A stretch of 64,000 nt of DNA from Flavicella sp965243265 (GTDB taxonomy: Bacteria; Bacteroidota; Bacteroidia; Flavobacteriales; Flavobacteriaceae): contig CBDEUL010000010.1 in assembly GCA_965243265.1 (NCBI GenBank), positions 1 to 64,000 of the forward strand. Direction: 5' to 3'. Positions within the stretch are counted from its first letter, which is position 1. Every line of letters starts with the position of its first letter. The notes below the pieces were generated by a model. That model did not search any database, was not told the origin of the DNA, and saw nothing but the letters and a program-made list of their open reading frames with translations. Below are positions 24,690 to 34,200 of the stretch, in pieces. Made by a program: the position numbers and the translations under genes.

Positions 24690-26330
24690 TTATGCAAGCA
24701 TAGTTACAGGGTTTTCGATGTATTGTTTTAAAGTATTTAAGAAAGCTGCACCAACTGCACCATCAATAGTTCTATGGTCACAAGCTAGTGTTACATTCAT
24801 AATATTTCCAGGAACAATTTGTCCGTTTTTTACAACAGGCTTTTGTTTGATACCACCTACAGATAAAATAGCAGAGTTAGGTTGGTTTATAATAGATGTA
24901 AAATTATCTACACCAAACATACCTAAGTTAGATACTGTAAAAGTTGAACCAGACATTTCTGCTGGAGTTAGCTTTTTGTTTTTAGCTTTGATTGCTAAAT
25001 CTTTAACCTCAGCACCAATTTGTGTTAAACTCTTAGTGTCTGTAAAAGGTATCACAGGTACTACCAAACCATCTTCAATAGCAACAGCTACACCAATAGC
25101 GATGTGGTTGTTGTAGATAGTTTGTTCGTTTGTCCATTCTGTATTGATTTGTGGGTGCGATTTTAAAGCCATAGCACATGCTTTTACCACTAAATCATTG
25201 AAAGATACTTTTGTATCAGGTATTTCGTTTATTAATTTACGAGAAGCCATAGCATTGTCCATATCAATGTCCATGCTAATTGTAAAGTTAACAGCTGTTG
25301 TTTGAGAGTTGTCAAGAGCTTTTACAATTGCTTTACGCATTTGAGAGTTCTTAACTTCTGTTTTGCTGATTTCTCCAGCTGGAGCAGCAACAGCAGTAGC
25401 GGCAGGAGCATCAGCAACAACAACATCAGTAAAGTTTTCTACGTCTGTTTTTACAATACGTCCACCTTCACCAGTTCCAGTTACTTTAGCTAAGTTAATT
25501 CCTTTTTCTTCTGCCAATGCTTTCGCTAAAGGAGAGGCTATAATTCTACCATTTTCAGATTGTATAGCGCTTACTTTTTTAGGAGCATTTGCAGCTGGCT
25601 TTGCTTCTTTAGTAGGAGCAGTGGCTTTAGGAGCTTCTTCGGTTTTAGGAGTACTAGTGCTAGCTGGTGCAGCAGCAGGAGCATCGCTATTAAAAGATGC
25701 AGCTACAGCAGAAACATCCGTTCCAGCTTCACCAATAATAGCTAATAAAGAATCTACAGGAGCATTTTCTCCTTCTTCCAATCCAATATATAATAAAGTT
25801 CCTTCGTTAAAAGATTCGAACTCCATTGTAGCTTTGTCAGTTTCAATTTCAGCAAGAATATCACCTTCAGCAACTTGGTCACCTACTTTCTTTAACCAAG
25901 TAGCAACAGTACCATCAGTCATCGTATCACTTAAACGAGGCATTGTTACAATAGTAACATTGTCTGGAATAGCGGCAGCTTGTGGAGCTGCAGTTTCTTC
26001 TGCTAAAGGAGCTTCAACTTCTGTAGTTTCAGGAGCCGATTCAGCAGGAGCATTAGATTCTCCTCCGTTTAACAGTGCTGAAAAGTCTTCTCCTTCTTCA
26101 CCAATAATAGCTAATAAAGAGTCAACAGGAGCTGTTTCTCCTTCTTGTAATCCAATATGTAATAAAACACCTTCGTTAAAAGATTCAAATTCCATGGTTG
26201 CTTTGTCGGTTTCAATTTCAGCAAGGATATCTCCTTCTTCAATTTTTTCACCAACTTGTTTTAACCACTTTGCAACGACACCTTCTGTCATTGTATCACT
26301 TAAACGGGGCATTGTAATAATCTGTGCCAT
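24690..26330 (-). CDS. pdhC: Pyruvate dehydrogenase E2, dihydrolipoamide acetyltransferase
   Basis: E2 forms the core of the pyruvate dehydrogenase complex and transfers acetyl groups to CoA. Two N-terminal lipoyl domains carry near-identical sites (EIETDKATMEFES) with lipoylated Lys43 and Lys166. They are joined by Ala/Pro-rich linkers to an E1/E3-binding domain (ASPLAKALAEEKGI, near residue 268) and the catalytic domain with DHRTIDG (His519) at the C-terminus. The 546 residues fit a two-lipoyl E2. It is 46 bases downstream of pdhA. E1-beta is not in this window. Confidence 0.96.
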   Translation of the reverse strand: MAQIITMPRLSDTMTEGVVAKWLKQVGEKIEEGDILAEIETDKATMEFESFNEGVLLHIGLQEGETAPVDSLLAIIGEEGEDFSALLNGGESNAPAESAPETTEVEAPLAEETAAPQAAAIPDNVTIVTMPRLSDTMTDGTVATWLKKVGDQVAEGDILAEIETDKATMEFESFNEGTLLYIGLEEGENAPVDSLLAIIGEAGTDVSAVAASFNSDAPAAAPASTSTPKTEEAPKATAPTKEAKPAANAPKKVSAIQSENGRIIASPLAKALAEEKGINLAKVTGTGEGGRIVKTDVENFTDVVVADAPAATAVAAPAGEISKTEVKNSQMRKAIVKALDNSQTTAVNFTISMDIDMDNAMASRKLINEIPDTKVSFNDLVVKACAMALKSHPQINTEWTNEQTIYNNHIAIGVAVAIEDGLVVPVIPFTDTKSLTQIGAEVKDLAIKAKNKKLTPAEMSGSTFTVSNLGMFGVDNFTSIINQPNSAILSVGGIKQKPVVKNGQIVPGNIMNVTLACDHRTIDGAVGAAFLNTLKQYIENPVTMLA

Positions 26331-26376
26331 ACTATATTGTTATTTTAGAGAAGTTTAAACTTCTAGAAATTTTAAA

Positions 26377-27372
26377 TTAAACAGGTTTGATAAAAGGATA
26401 ATCTTCTTGTTCGTAAACCACATCGTATAATTGGTTGACTTCTGGGTAAGGAGATTCTTCTGCAAATTTTTCACATTCAGAAACTTTTGCTTTTACATCT
26501 TTATCAATTTGAGATACTTCCTCTTCAGTTAAGTATTCGTTTTCTTTGATAATGTCTAAAACTTGTGTTATAGGATCTATTTTTTTGTACTCAGCTACTT
26601 CATCTTTTGTTCTGTAGTGTTGTGCATCAGACATAGAGTGTCCTCTATAACGGTATGTTTTCATTTCTAAGAAAGTAGGTCCTTCTCCCTTACGAGCTCT
26701 TTCCATAGCTTCGTGCATTGCTTCTGCAACTTTTACAGGGTTCATTGCATCTACAGGTCCACAAGGCATTTCATAACCTAAACCTAATTTCCAAATATCT
26801 TGGTGGTTAGCAGTACGTTCAACAGAAGTTCCCATTGCATATCCATTGTTTTCAACAATAAATACAACTGGTAATTTCCAAAGCATAGCCATGTTAAAAG
26901 TTTCGTGTAATGATCCTTGACGTGCAGCACCATCACCAAAACAACAGATGGTAACACCTCCTGTATTATGGTATTTATCACCAAAAGCCATACCAGCACC
27001 TAATGGTATTTGTCCTCCAACGATACCATGACCTCCATAAAATCCAAATTCCTTTGAAAAGATATGCATAGATCCTCCCATTCCATGAGAAGTACCTGTT
27101 GCTTTTCCATACAATTCAGCCATTACTCTTTTAGGGTCAACTCCCATACCTATAGGTTGTACGTGATTCCTGTAAGCTGTAATCATTTTATCTTTACTTA
27201 GGTCCATTACGTGCAAAGCACCAGCTAAGATAGCTTCTTGACCATTGTATAAGTGTAAAAATCCTCTTACTTTTTGTTGAATGTAAACAGCAGCTAGTTT
27301 GTCTTCAAACTTTCTCCAAAACAACATGTCTTTGTACCAGTTGATATAGGTTTCTTTTGTGATTTCTTTCAT
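26377..27372 (-). CDS. pdhA: Pyruvate dehydrogenase E1 component, alpha subunit
   Basis: The thiamine-diphosphate enzyme subunit decarboxylates pyruvate. The ThDP motif GDGAARQG...ENNGYAMGTS (GDG-to-NN type) is visible, as are the phosphorylation-loop-like block YRYRGHSMSDAQHYR and the N-terminal EDKLAAVYIQQKVRGFLHLYNGQEA. I start at the ATG at 27372 (MKEITKETYINWYK, 331 residues), the family N-terminus; the longer frame adds 12 unlikely residues. A minus-strand -7 element CAAAAATA is at 27406-27413. The beta subunit gene must lie elsewhere. Confidence 0.96.
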   Translation of the reverse strand: MKEITKETYINWYKDMLFWRKFEDKLAAVYIQQKVRGFLHLYNGQEAILAGALHVMDLSKDKMITAYRNHVQPIGMGVDPKRVMAELYGKATGTSHGMGGSMHIFSKEFGFYGGHGIVGGQIPLGAGMAFGDKYHNTGGVTICCFGDGAARQGSLHETFNMAMLWKLPVVFIVENNGYAMGTSVERTANHQDIWKLGLGYEMPCGPVDAMNPVKVAEAMHEAMERARKGEGPTFLEMKTYRYRGHSMSDAQHYRTKDEVAEYKKIDPITQVLDIIKENEYLTEEEVSQIDKDVKAKVSECEKFAEESPYPEVNQLYDVVYEQEDYPFIKPV

Positions 27373-27504
27373 GATGAATTTTAATGTATATTCAAAGTAT
27401 GAATGCAAAAATAGGCTTTTAGTGAATTATGTAAAAGAAACAGCACCATTTTTTTTGAATCTACTAAGCGAACTTAGGAAATCATAATTTTTAGATGTAA
27501 AAAA

Positions 27505-27537
27505 CAAAAAAGCCAAACAAAAGAGTTTGGCTTTTTT
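27505..27537 (-). terminator. Terminator of gcvP
   Basis: A stem AAAAAAGCCAAAC / GTTTGGCTTTTTT with a six-base loop is followed on the minus strand by T residues. It is just past the gcvP stop. Confidence 0.88.
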
Positions 27538-27593
27538 CTATATTAATAATATATAAACAGCTTTTCTGTAAATTAAAGAATGTACTTGTTTTT

Positions 27594-30446
27594 TTAAGAC
27601 TCCATATATTCTTCAATAGGAGTACACGAGCATATTAAATTGCGATCACCAAAGGCATCATCTACTCGTCTAACAGATGGCCAGAACTTATTGTCTGCAA
27701 TTGTTTCCATAGGGAAAGCAGCTTGTTTTCTCGTATAATTAAAGCTCCATTCATCATTTGTTAACATTTGCTGTGTATGTGGTGCATTTTTTAGTATTGA
27801 AGCTTGGTCATGTTGCTCATTAGCGTCTATCTCCTTTTTGATGTTGAGCAAAGCCTTTATAAAATTATCCAATTCACTTTTGGCTTCACTTTCAGTAGGT
27901 TCAATCATTAAAGTACCTGCTACAGGGAATGATACGGTAGGGGCGTGGTATCCGTAGTCCATTAATCGTTTTGCGATATCAACAACTTCAACTCCTTTTT
28001 GTTTAAAGCTTCTAAAATCAACAATCATTTCATGTGCACAAAAACCGTTTTCTCCTGTGTATAGAATATCATATTCAGTTTCTAATTGTTTTTTGATATA
28101 ATTGGCATTTAAGATAGCGTTTTCGGTAGCTTGTTTTAAACCGTTTGCACCTAACATTTTAATATACCCATAAGAAATAAGTAGTACTAGTGCAGATCCC
28201 CATGGAGCAGATGAAATAGAGGTAATAGGAGTATCTCCTCCTGTTGCTACAACTGGGTTTGAAGGTAAAAAAGGAGCTAAGTGTTTGGCTACACAAATAG
28301 GACCAACTCCAGGGCCACCACCACCGTGTGGAATGGCAAATGTTTTGTGTAAGTTTAGGTGACAAACATCAGCGCCTATCGTTGCAGGATTTGTAAGTCC
28401 TACTTGAGCATTCATATTGGCACCATCCATATAAACTTGTCCGCCATTTTCATGGATTAACTGCGTAATTTCTTTAATACCACTTTCAAAAACACCGTGG
28501 GTAGAAGGGTAGGTAACCATTAATGCTGAAAGATTTTCTTTGTGCAATAAGGCTTTTTCTTTTAAATCTTCAAAATCAATATTTCCTTCTTCAGTAGCTT
28601 TGGTAACAACTACTTTCATACCTGCCATTACAGCAGATGCTGGGTTGGTTCCGTGGGCTGAAGATGGAATTAAACAAATATTCCTATGCGTATCACCTCT
28701 CGATTCGTGATAAGCTTTGATTACTAATAATCCGGCATATTCTCCTTGTGCTCCAGAATTAGGTTGTAAAGAGGTAGCGTGAAAACCTGTTATTTCATTT
28801 AAATCAGCTTCTAATTGTTTGAATACTTCTTGGTACCCTGCTGCTTGTTCTATAGGTACAAAAGGATGTATATTAGCCCAGTTAGCCCAGCTTAAAGGAA
28901 ACATTTCTGAGGCAGCATTTAGTTTCATGGTACAAGAACCTAATGAAATCATTGAATGATTTAAAGATAGATCTTTACGTTCTAATTTTTTTATATAACG
29001 CATCATTTCTGTTTCAGAATGATAGCTGTTAAAAACAGAACTCGTCATATAAGTACTTGTTCTTGATAGGTTTTGAGGTATTGTAACTTGTGGATTTACA
29101 GTTTTGATTTCTGTAAAGGGTTTGTCTTCAGATTTTGCAATGATTTTTACAATTTCATTGATGTCTTTTAACGTAGATGTTTCATTTAAAGAAATGCTAA
29201 CTGTTTTTTTGTCTGTATAATAGAAGTTAACATTTAATAGTTCTGCATTTTCTTTTACCTTTTTTATATCAGAAACGGCAATATCTAGTGTGTCAAAAAA
29301 AGTGTCGTTTTTTTGTAGGATTCCAAGTTTGCTTAGCTCACTATGTAAAGTATAGGTAAGTTGATGAATTTTGTTCGCAATATAGGTTAAACCTTTAGGT
29401 CCATGATATACGCCATACATACCTGCCATAACAGCTAAAAGTACTTGTGCAGTACAAATATTAGAAGTAGCCTTTTCTCTTTTAATATGTTGTTCTCTGG
29501 TCTGTAAAGCCATGCGCAAGGCTCTGTTTCCGTTAGCATCTTTAGTAACACCAATAATACGCCCAGGTATATTTCTTTTGTATGTTTTTTTAGTTGCAAA
29601 GTAAGCAGCGTGTGGTCCACCATATCCCATAGGAATCCCAAAACGTTGTGTGGTTCCTACAACCACATCGGCACCCCATTCTCCAGGAGGAGTTAGTATA
29701 GAAAGACTTAAAAGATCTGCGGCAACGGCAACTCTAATTTCTTGTGAATTGGCTTTTTTTACAAAGTCAGTATAATCAACAACCTGTCCGTTTTTTCCAG
29801 GATATTGGATAAGTGCACCAAATAAGGAGTCTTCAAGTAATATATTTTCATGATTTCCTATAATCAATTCAATATTAAGGGGAGTGGCTCTTGTGATTAG
29901 TATATCAATGGTTTGTGGCAATACATTTTCAGAAACAAAAAACTGCATAGCATTTGCTTTTTTCTGTTTTCTCGAACGTGTATTGTAAAGCATAATCATG
30001 GCTTCAGCAGCAGCAGTTCCCTCATCTAAAAGAGAAGCATTTGCAAGCTCCATACCTGTTAATTCGGTAACCATTGTTTGGTAGTTTAATAGAGCCTCTA
30101 ACCTTCCTTGGGCAATTTCTGCTTGGTAAGGTGTGTATGCGGTATACCATCCAGGATTTTCTAAAATATTACGTTGTATAACTCCTGGAGTAATTGTAGG
30201 ATGATAGCCTAAGCCAATATAATTTTTGAATAATTTATTATGAACGGAAAGTTCATGTATGTGAGATAGGTATTCAACTTCGCTCATCGCTTTGTTAAGC
30301 TGAAGGCTTTTTGAAAGTAGTATGTCTGTAGGAATTGTTTTCTGAATTAATTCATCAACAGATGCAACACCTATTGTTTTTAACATTTCTTGAGCATCAT
30401 TTTCTCCAGATCCGATGTGTCTAGAAGCAAAAGAGTCAGTTCTCAT
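27594..30446 (-). CDS. gcvP: Glycine dehydrogenase (aminomethyl-transferring), P protein
   Basis: The 950-residue single-chain P protein decarboxylates glycine on pyridoxal phosphate and passes the methylamine to the lipoylated H protein. The PLP lysine is Lys701 in LHKTFAIPHGGGGPGVGP. The N-terminal half shows FIGLGYHPTITPGVIQRNILENPGWYTAYTPYQ-type P-protein blocks (near residues 75-110). The length is full. gcvT and gcvH are not nearby, usual in flavobacteria. A minus-strand -7 element CAAAAATA lies at 30479-30486; no glycine riboswitch is visible in the 170-base leader region. Confidence 0.97.
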   Translation of the reverse strand: MRTDSFASRHIGSGENDAQEMLKTIGVASVDELIQKTIPTDILLSKSLQLNKAMSEVEYLSHIHELSVHNKLFKNYIGLGYHPTITPGVIQRNILENPGWYTAYTPYQAEIAQGRLEALLNYQTMVTELTGMELANASLLDEGTAAAEAMIMLYNTRSRKQKKANAMQFFVSENVLPQTIDILITRATPLNIELIIGNHENILLEDSLFGALIQYPGKNGQVVDYTDFVKKANSQEIRVAVAADLLSLSILTPPGEWGADVVVGTTQRFGIPMGYGGPHAAYFATKKTYKRNIPGRIIGVTKDANGNRALRMALQTREQHIKREKATSNICTAQVLLAVMAGMYGVYHGPKGLTYIANKIHQLTYTLHSELSKLGILQKNDTFFDTLDIAVSDIKKVKENAELLNVNFYYTDKKTVSISLNETSTLKDINEIVKIIAKSEDKPFTEIKTVNPQVTIPQNLSRTSTYMTSSVFNSYHSETEMMRYIKKLERKDLSLNHSMISLGSCTMKLNAASEMFPLSWANWANIHPFVPIEQAAGYQEVFKQLEADLNEITGFHATSLQPNSGAQGEYAGLLVIKAYHESRGDTHRNICLIPSSAHGTNPASAVMAGMKVVVTKATEEGNIDFEDLKEKALLHKENLSALMVTYPSTHGVFESGIKEITQLIHENGGQVYMDGANMNAQVGLTNPATIGADVCHLNLHKTFAIPHGGGGPGVGPICVAKHLAPFLPSNPVVATGGDTPITSISSAPWGSALVLLISYGYIKMLGANGLKQATENAILNANYIKKQLETEYDILYTGENGFCAHEMIVDFRSFKQKGVEVVDIAKRLMDYGYHAPTVSFPVAGTLMIEPTESEAKSELDNFIKALLNIKKEIDANEQHDQASILKNAPHTQQMLTNDEWSFNYTRKQAAFPMETIADNKFWPSVRRVDDAFGDRNLICSCTPIEEYMES

Positions 30447-30616
30447 AATTTAGAATTGTATTTAAATAAATAAGCTTGCAAAAATAACTATAATAACATT
30501 TTAAAAAGAGAATAGTTGTAATTAATTGTCAACGAAACAAGAGGGTTATGAACAAAATACTTTTTGGAAGACAAGTGTAATCTATAGAGAAGCCTTATTT
30601 TTACAGAGTGAGAATA

Positions 30617-31441
30617 ATGAAACCTTTTTTTAAGTTTTATGTGCATAGCAATATGCATGTTTCCTTAGCCGTTTTTTGTTTGGTACTTTTGACAGGACTT
30701 TTTTTTAAAGAAGGATTTTGCTTACAAGCTGTGTTTTTGGCAGGAGCAACTTTTGTAGCTTATAATTTTATTCGTTGGCATAAGTATCAAAAAGGAATGC
30801 TTCGAGATGAAGTTTCGGTTTGGTTTATTAAACACAGGAAGCTCCTTTTATTTTTGAATGTTTTGACTGTTTTGGTATTGCTGTATTTGTTTTTTCAAAT
30901 TCGCATTGTTGCATTCGTTGTAGCGCTTCCGTTTTTTTTAGCAACATTGTTTTATATGATGCCGTTGCCTTTTGTAAAAAATAGGTATCTATCTGTACGT
31001 CAACTGCCAGGTTTTAAAATATACAGCATTGCAGTTTCGTGGGGAGGTATGGTGGTTCTTTTTCCTTTAGTATCGGTTTCTCATCCTATAGGAGCTAGTG
31101 AGTTGTTGTTTTTTGTGCATCAGGTATTGTTTGTCTTTGTTTTAACACTTCCGTTTGATATTAGAGATGTGAATTTTGATGCAGCTACCTTAAAAACATT
31201 GCCTCAAAAAATAGGGGTAAAAAACACGAAGGTTTTGGGCGTTTTTGTTTTGTGTGTGTTAGCAATTGCTGCGTTTCTGTTTTTTTCAAGACAACAATTT
31301 TATCAACTAGTTGTAGGAGGGGGACTTTTGTTACCTTTTTTGTTGAAAGCTTCTCAAAACCAATCTCGTTACTTTTCGTCTTTTTGGGTAGAATCGATAC
31401 CTGTTTTTTGGCTTTTGCTTTCGGTTATTTTGTTTAAGTAA
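30617..31441 (+). CDS. UbiA-like polytopic membrane protein next to the carotenoid operon
   Basis: The 274-residue protein has about eight or nine hydrophobic helices. Its organisation resembles UbiA prenyltransferases: a YNFIRWHKYQ segment stands where UbiA has its first Asp-rich motif, and LPFDIRDVNFD stands for the second. The first motif has no Asp pair, so normal prenyl-diphosphate chemistry is doubtful. The stop is 52 bases before the first carotenoid-operon gene, so the two may be co-transcribed. I use the ATG at 30617 instead of the GTG at 30608. A clear paralogue starts at 63342. Confidence 0.7.
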   Translation: MKPFFKFYVHSNMHVSLAVFCLVLLTGLFFKEGFCLQAVFLAGATFVAYNFIRWHKYQKGMLRDEVSVWFIKHRKLLLFLNVLTVLVLLYLFFQIRIVAFVVALPFFLATLFYMMPLPFVKNRYLSVRQLPGFKIYSIAVSWGGMVVLFPLVSVSHPIGASELLFFVHQVLFVFVLTLPFDIRDVNFDAATLKTLPQKIGVKNTKVLGVFVLCVLAIAAFLFFSRQQFYQLVVGGGLLLPFLLKASQNQSRYFSSFWVESIPVFWLLLSVILFK

Positions 31442-31465
31442 ATTTATTTTTTGTTAAACAAAATG

Positions 31466-31473
31466 TATATTTG
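31466..31473 (+). promoter_or_regulatory. Possible -7 element of the carotenoid/photolyase operon
   Basis: TATATTTG matches TAnnTTTG and lies 20 bases before the ATG at 31494. The nearest upstream TTG is only 12 bases away, short of the usual spacing, so this is a partial match; a regulator such as the MerR protein could compensate. That is inference. Confidence 0.4.
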
Positions 31474-31493
31474 CTTTAAACAAAGTGAATTAT

Positions 31494-31979
31494 ATGTTGC
31501 ATTTAGATACAAAAGGAAAGGTTTATAGGCTGTCAGTAAAACAGAAATTGCCAATTACTGTAGAGGAAGCTTGGGATTTTTTATCAGACCCTAAAAACTT
31601 AAAAACAATTACTCCAGATTATATGGGGTTTCAGATTCTGTCTGATGTAGGTGTAATGTATCCAGGTCAAATCATTCAATATATGGTGGCTCCTGTTTTG
31701 GGAATAAAAACAGTTTTGGTAACAGAAATAACGCATGTTGTTAAGGATTTCTATTTTGTAGATGAGCAACGTGTAGGGCCTTATAAATTATGGCATCATA
31801 AACACTTTATTAGAGAAATTCCTGGAGGTGTAGAGATGGAGGATATTGTAGATTATAGATTGCCTTTTGGAATTTTAGGGAGATTTGCTCATACACTGTT
31901 TGTTGCTTCTAAGTTGAAGCAAATATTTGCTTATAGAAGAAAAAAACTTGAAACCTTATTTGGAGTATATGAAAAATAA
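31494..31979 (+). CDS. SRPBCC family protein (carotenoid operon)
   Basis: The 161-residue protein fits the START/Bet v 1-like SRPBCC fold: QKLPITVEEAWDFLSDPKNLKTITP at the N-terminus and a long C-terminal helix. Members bind hydrophobic ligands, and this one is regularly found at the head of flavobacterial photolyase/carotenoid operons; the ligand is unknown. I use the ATG at 31494 because it suits the -7 element; a GTG at 31485 is in the same frame. It overlaps the photolyase gene by 11 bases, indicating translational coupling. Confidence 0.85.
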   Translation: MLHLDTKGKVYRLSVKQKLPITVEEAWDFLSDPKNLKTITPDYMGFQILSDVGVMYPGQIIQYMVAPVLGIKTVLVTEITHVVKDFYFVDEQRVGPYKLWHHKHFIREIPGGVEMEDIVDYRLPFGILGRFAHTLFVASKLKQIFAYRRKKLETLFGVYEK

Positions 31980-33273
31980 ATTGGTCGTTTTTTGGTTTCG
32001 TAGAGATTTGCGTTTGGAAGATAATGTGGCGCTATATCATGCCCTAAATTCGGGCTATGACGTGTTGCCAATCTTTATTTTTGATACTTTTATATTAGAA
32101 GATTTAGATAGAGATGATACTAGAATATCTTTTATATACGATACGTTATTAGCAATACAGGAAAAACTTTTAGCGGAACAATCAAGTTTACTGATTAAGC
32201 AGGGAAACCCTGTTGAAGTTTTTGAAGAATTAACAGCATCTTTTAACATAACCGCCGTATATACCAATCACGATTATGAACCTTATGCAAAACAGAGAGA
32301 CGCCAAGGTTTTAGATGTTTTAAAAAAGCAAAGTATTCAATTTAGAACATTTAAGGATCAAGTCATTTTTGAAAAAAGTGAAGTAGTAAAGCAAGATGGA
32401 ACTCCCTACAAGGTGTTTACGCCTTACGCTAAGAAATGGAAATTACTGCTAACGGCTGATACTTATAAATCGTATGAAAGTTTTTTATTGAAAGCTAATT
32501 TTTTAAAAGCAACATTCGAATTTCCTGCTTTAAAGGATATAGGTTTTTTAAAATCAGACAAAGAGGTGTTTCCTTTTGATGTTTCCCAAAACAGGCTCTC
32601 TTCTTATAAAGAAACACGTAATTACCCTAGTGTTGAAGGAACCTCAAAGTTAAGTCCGCACTTAAGGTTTGGAACAGTGAGTGTTCGTTATTGTGTTAGA
32701 GAAGCGATTCAAATTATAGATGAAACATTTTTGAATGAGTTGATTTGGAGAGAGTTTTTTATGCAAATTTTATGGCATTATCCAGAATCAACACACAATA
32801 ATTTTAAAAGGAAGTACGATAGCATAGAGTGGAGAAATAATGAAAAAGAGTTTCAAGCATGGTGTTCAGGTCAAACAGGATATCCGATTGTAGATGCAGG
32901 AATGAGAGAACTCAATAACACAGGTTATATGCATAATAGAGTGCGCATGATTGTGGCTAGTTTTTTATGCAAACATTTGCTTATTGATTGGAGGTGGGGA
33001 GAGGCCTATTTTGCTTCAAAACTTTTGGATTTTGATCAAGCACAAAATGTAGGAAACTGGCAATGGGTAGCAGGAACGGGATGTGATGCGGCTCCCTATT
33101 TTAGAATTTTTAATCCCGCAGAACAAACCAAGAAGTTTGATCAGAATTGGATTTACATCAATACATGGGTTCCAGAATATCAAGAACTGACCTATGTACA
33201 ACCCATAGTAAATCACAAAGAAGCCAGAGAACGTTGTTTAAAGGTATATAAAAAGGGACTTGAGTTGGTTTAA
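31969..33273 (+). CDS. phrB: Deoxyribodipyrimidine photolyase / cryptochrome family protein
   Basis: The 434-residue flavoprotein has the N-terminal antenna domain (WFRRDLRLEDNVALYHAL) and the C-terminal FAD-binding domain with WREFFMQILW, MRELNNTGYMHNRVRM and WQWVAGTGCDAAPYFRIFNP. Photolyases repair UV-induced pyrimidine dimers with blue light. The start at 31969 (MKNKLVVFWFRRD) is the family N-terminus. Its place in a carotenoid operon with a possible light-sensing regulator suggests a photoprotection unit. A signalling cryptochrome role cannot be excluded from sequence alone. Confidence 0.93.
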   Translation: MKNKLVVFWFRRDLRLEDNVALYHALNSGYDVLPIFIFDTFILEDLDRDDTRISFIYDTLLAIQEKLLAEQSSLLIKQGNPVEVFEELTASFNITAVYTNHDYEPYAKQRDAKVLDVLKKQSIQFRTFKDQVIFEKSEVVKQDGTPYKVFTPYAKKWKLLLTADTYKSYESFLLKANFLKATFEFPALKDIGFLKSDKEVFPFDVSQNRLSSYKETRNYPSVEGTSKLSPHLRFGTVSVRYCVREAIQIIDETFLNELIWREFFMQILWHYPESTHNNFKRKYDSIEWRNNEKEFQAWCSGQTGYPIVDAGMRELNNTGYMHNRVRMIVASFLCKHLLIDWRWGEAYFASKLLDFDQAQNVGNWQWVAGTGCDAAPYFRIFNPAEQTKKFDQNWIYINTWVPEYQELTYVQPIVNHKEARERCLKVYKKGLELV

Positions 33274-33288
33274 TAATACAAGGAGAAA

Positions 33289-34200
33289 ATGAATTCAATT
33301 AAAAATATATTCAGTATAAAAGACCTAGAAAATTTTTCAGGTATCAAGGCGCATACCATTCGTATTTGGGAGAAGAGGTATCAGCTATTGCATCCGGAAA
33401 GAACAGATACGAATATTCGTTATTATTCTTTACATAGTTTGCAAAAGCTCTTAAATGTTACGTTGTTGTACAATGAAGGCTTTAAAATATCAAAGCTATC
33501 AAAGCTTACAGAGGAGCAAATTAAGGACGAATGTAAGCTTTTAGTAGATAAAATAGCAGTACAGAATAAGGTAATTAACAAGCTAAAACTTTCAATGCTT
33601 AACTTTGATACACATGGTTTTGAAGTAGTATATCAAAGGTTAAAGGAGGAAAAAGGTTTTAAACAAGTTTTTGAATTGTACTTTTTACCTTTTTTAACTG
33701 AGATAGGAATGTTGTGGCAAACAGATTCTATATCACCAGCTCATGAACATTTTATGTCAGAGTTGATCAAACAAAAAATACAAGTAGAAATAGAGGCGCT
33801 TCAAGGAAGTCCCTCAACAAAAGAAACAACGTATATTCTGTTTTTGCCAGAGCAAGAAATACACGATTTGGGGTTGTTGTATTTGAATTATGTACTCAGA
33901 AGTTATGATTATCAGGTTGTTTATTTGGGACTCAGTTTGCCAGTTGATAGCCTAGAACTTTTTTTAGAAAAACCTTCTAAGGTAACGTTTATCTGCTATT
34001 CTACAGTAGCTCCTTATACAGAAAAATTGGAAGAGTATTTGGTGAGTTTGGATGAAAAAATTTCTCAAAACAGTTCAGCAAATCTATGGTTTGTGAGAGG
34101 TAACGGTGCGTTAGGAAAGCCGACAAAAAGTAAGGTGCTGTTTAAAGGGATGTTTGAAGTAATAAATCACATAGAAGGTTTAACGAATAAAACGTTATGA
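33289..34200 (+). CDS. MerR family regulator with CarH-like cobalamin-binding region
   Basis: Residues 1-75 form a MerR winged helix (FSIKDLENFSGIKAHTIRIWEKRY). The rest resembles the B12-binding half of CarH/LitR light receptors. In CarH, adenosylcobalamin is held by Trp, Glu-His and a lower-ligand His; here Trp143, Glu153, His154 (spacing W-x9-EH) and His192 in EIHDLG are all present, although the usual DxHxxG starts with Glu. It would repress the operon in the dark and release it in light, if the function is kept. It overlaps crtI by 4 bases. Confidence 0.88.
   Translation: MNSIKNIFSIKDLENFSGIKAHTIRIWEKRYQLLHPERTDTNIRYYSLHSLQKLLNVTLLYNEGFKISKLSKLTEEQIKDECKLLVDKIAVQNKVINKLKLSMLNFDTHGFEVVYQRLKEEKGFKQVFELYFLPFLTEIGMLWQTDSISPAHEHFMSELIKQKIQVEIEALQGSPSTKETTYILFLPEQEIHDLGLLYLNYVLRSYDYQVVYLGLSLPVDSLELFLEKPSKVTFICYSTVAPYTEKLEEYLVSLDEKISQNSSANLWFVRGNGALGKPTKSKVLFKGMFEVINHIEGLTNKTL

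Noticed and set aside
24690..26330. Direct DNA repeat of about 200 bases inside the E2 gene
   Set aside because: It is the duplicated lipoyl domain of dihydrolipoamide acetyltransferase, a normal feature of the family.
25363..26358. Long open frame (331 codons) on the plus strand opposite the E2 gene
   Set aside because: It is the antisense of Ala/Pro/Thr-rich linkers and two repeated lipoyl domains, which lack stop codons by composition. The minus-strand gene is fully conserved.
30447..30616. Glycine riboswitch before gcvP
   Set aside because: The upstream 170 bases show no tandem glycine-aptamer pattern; only a simple -7 element is visible.
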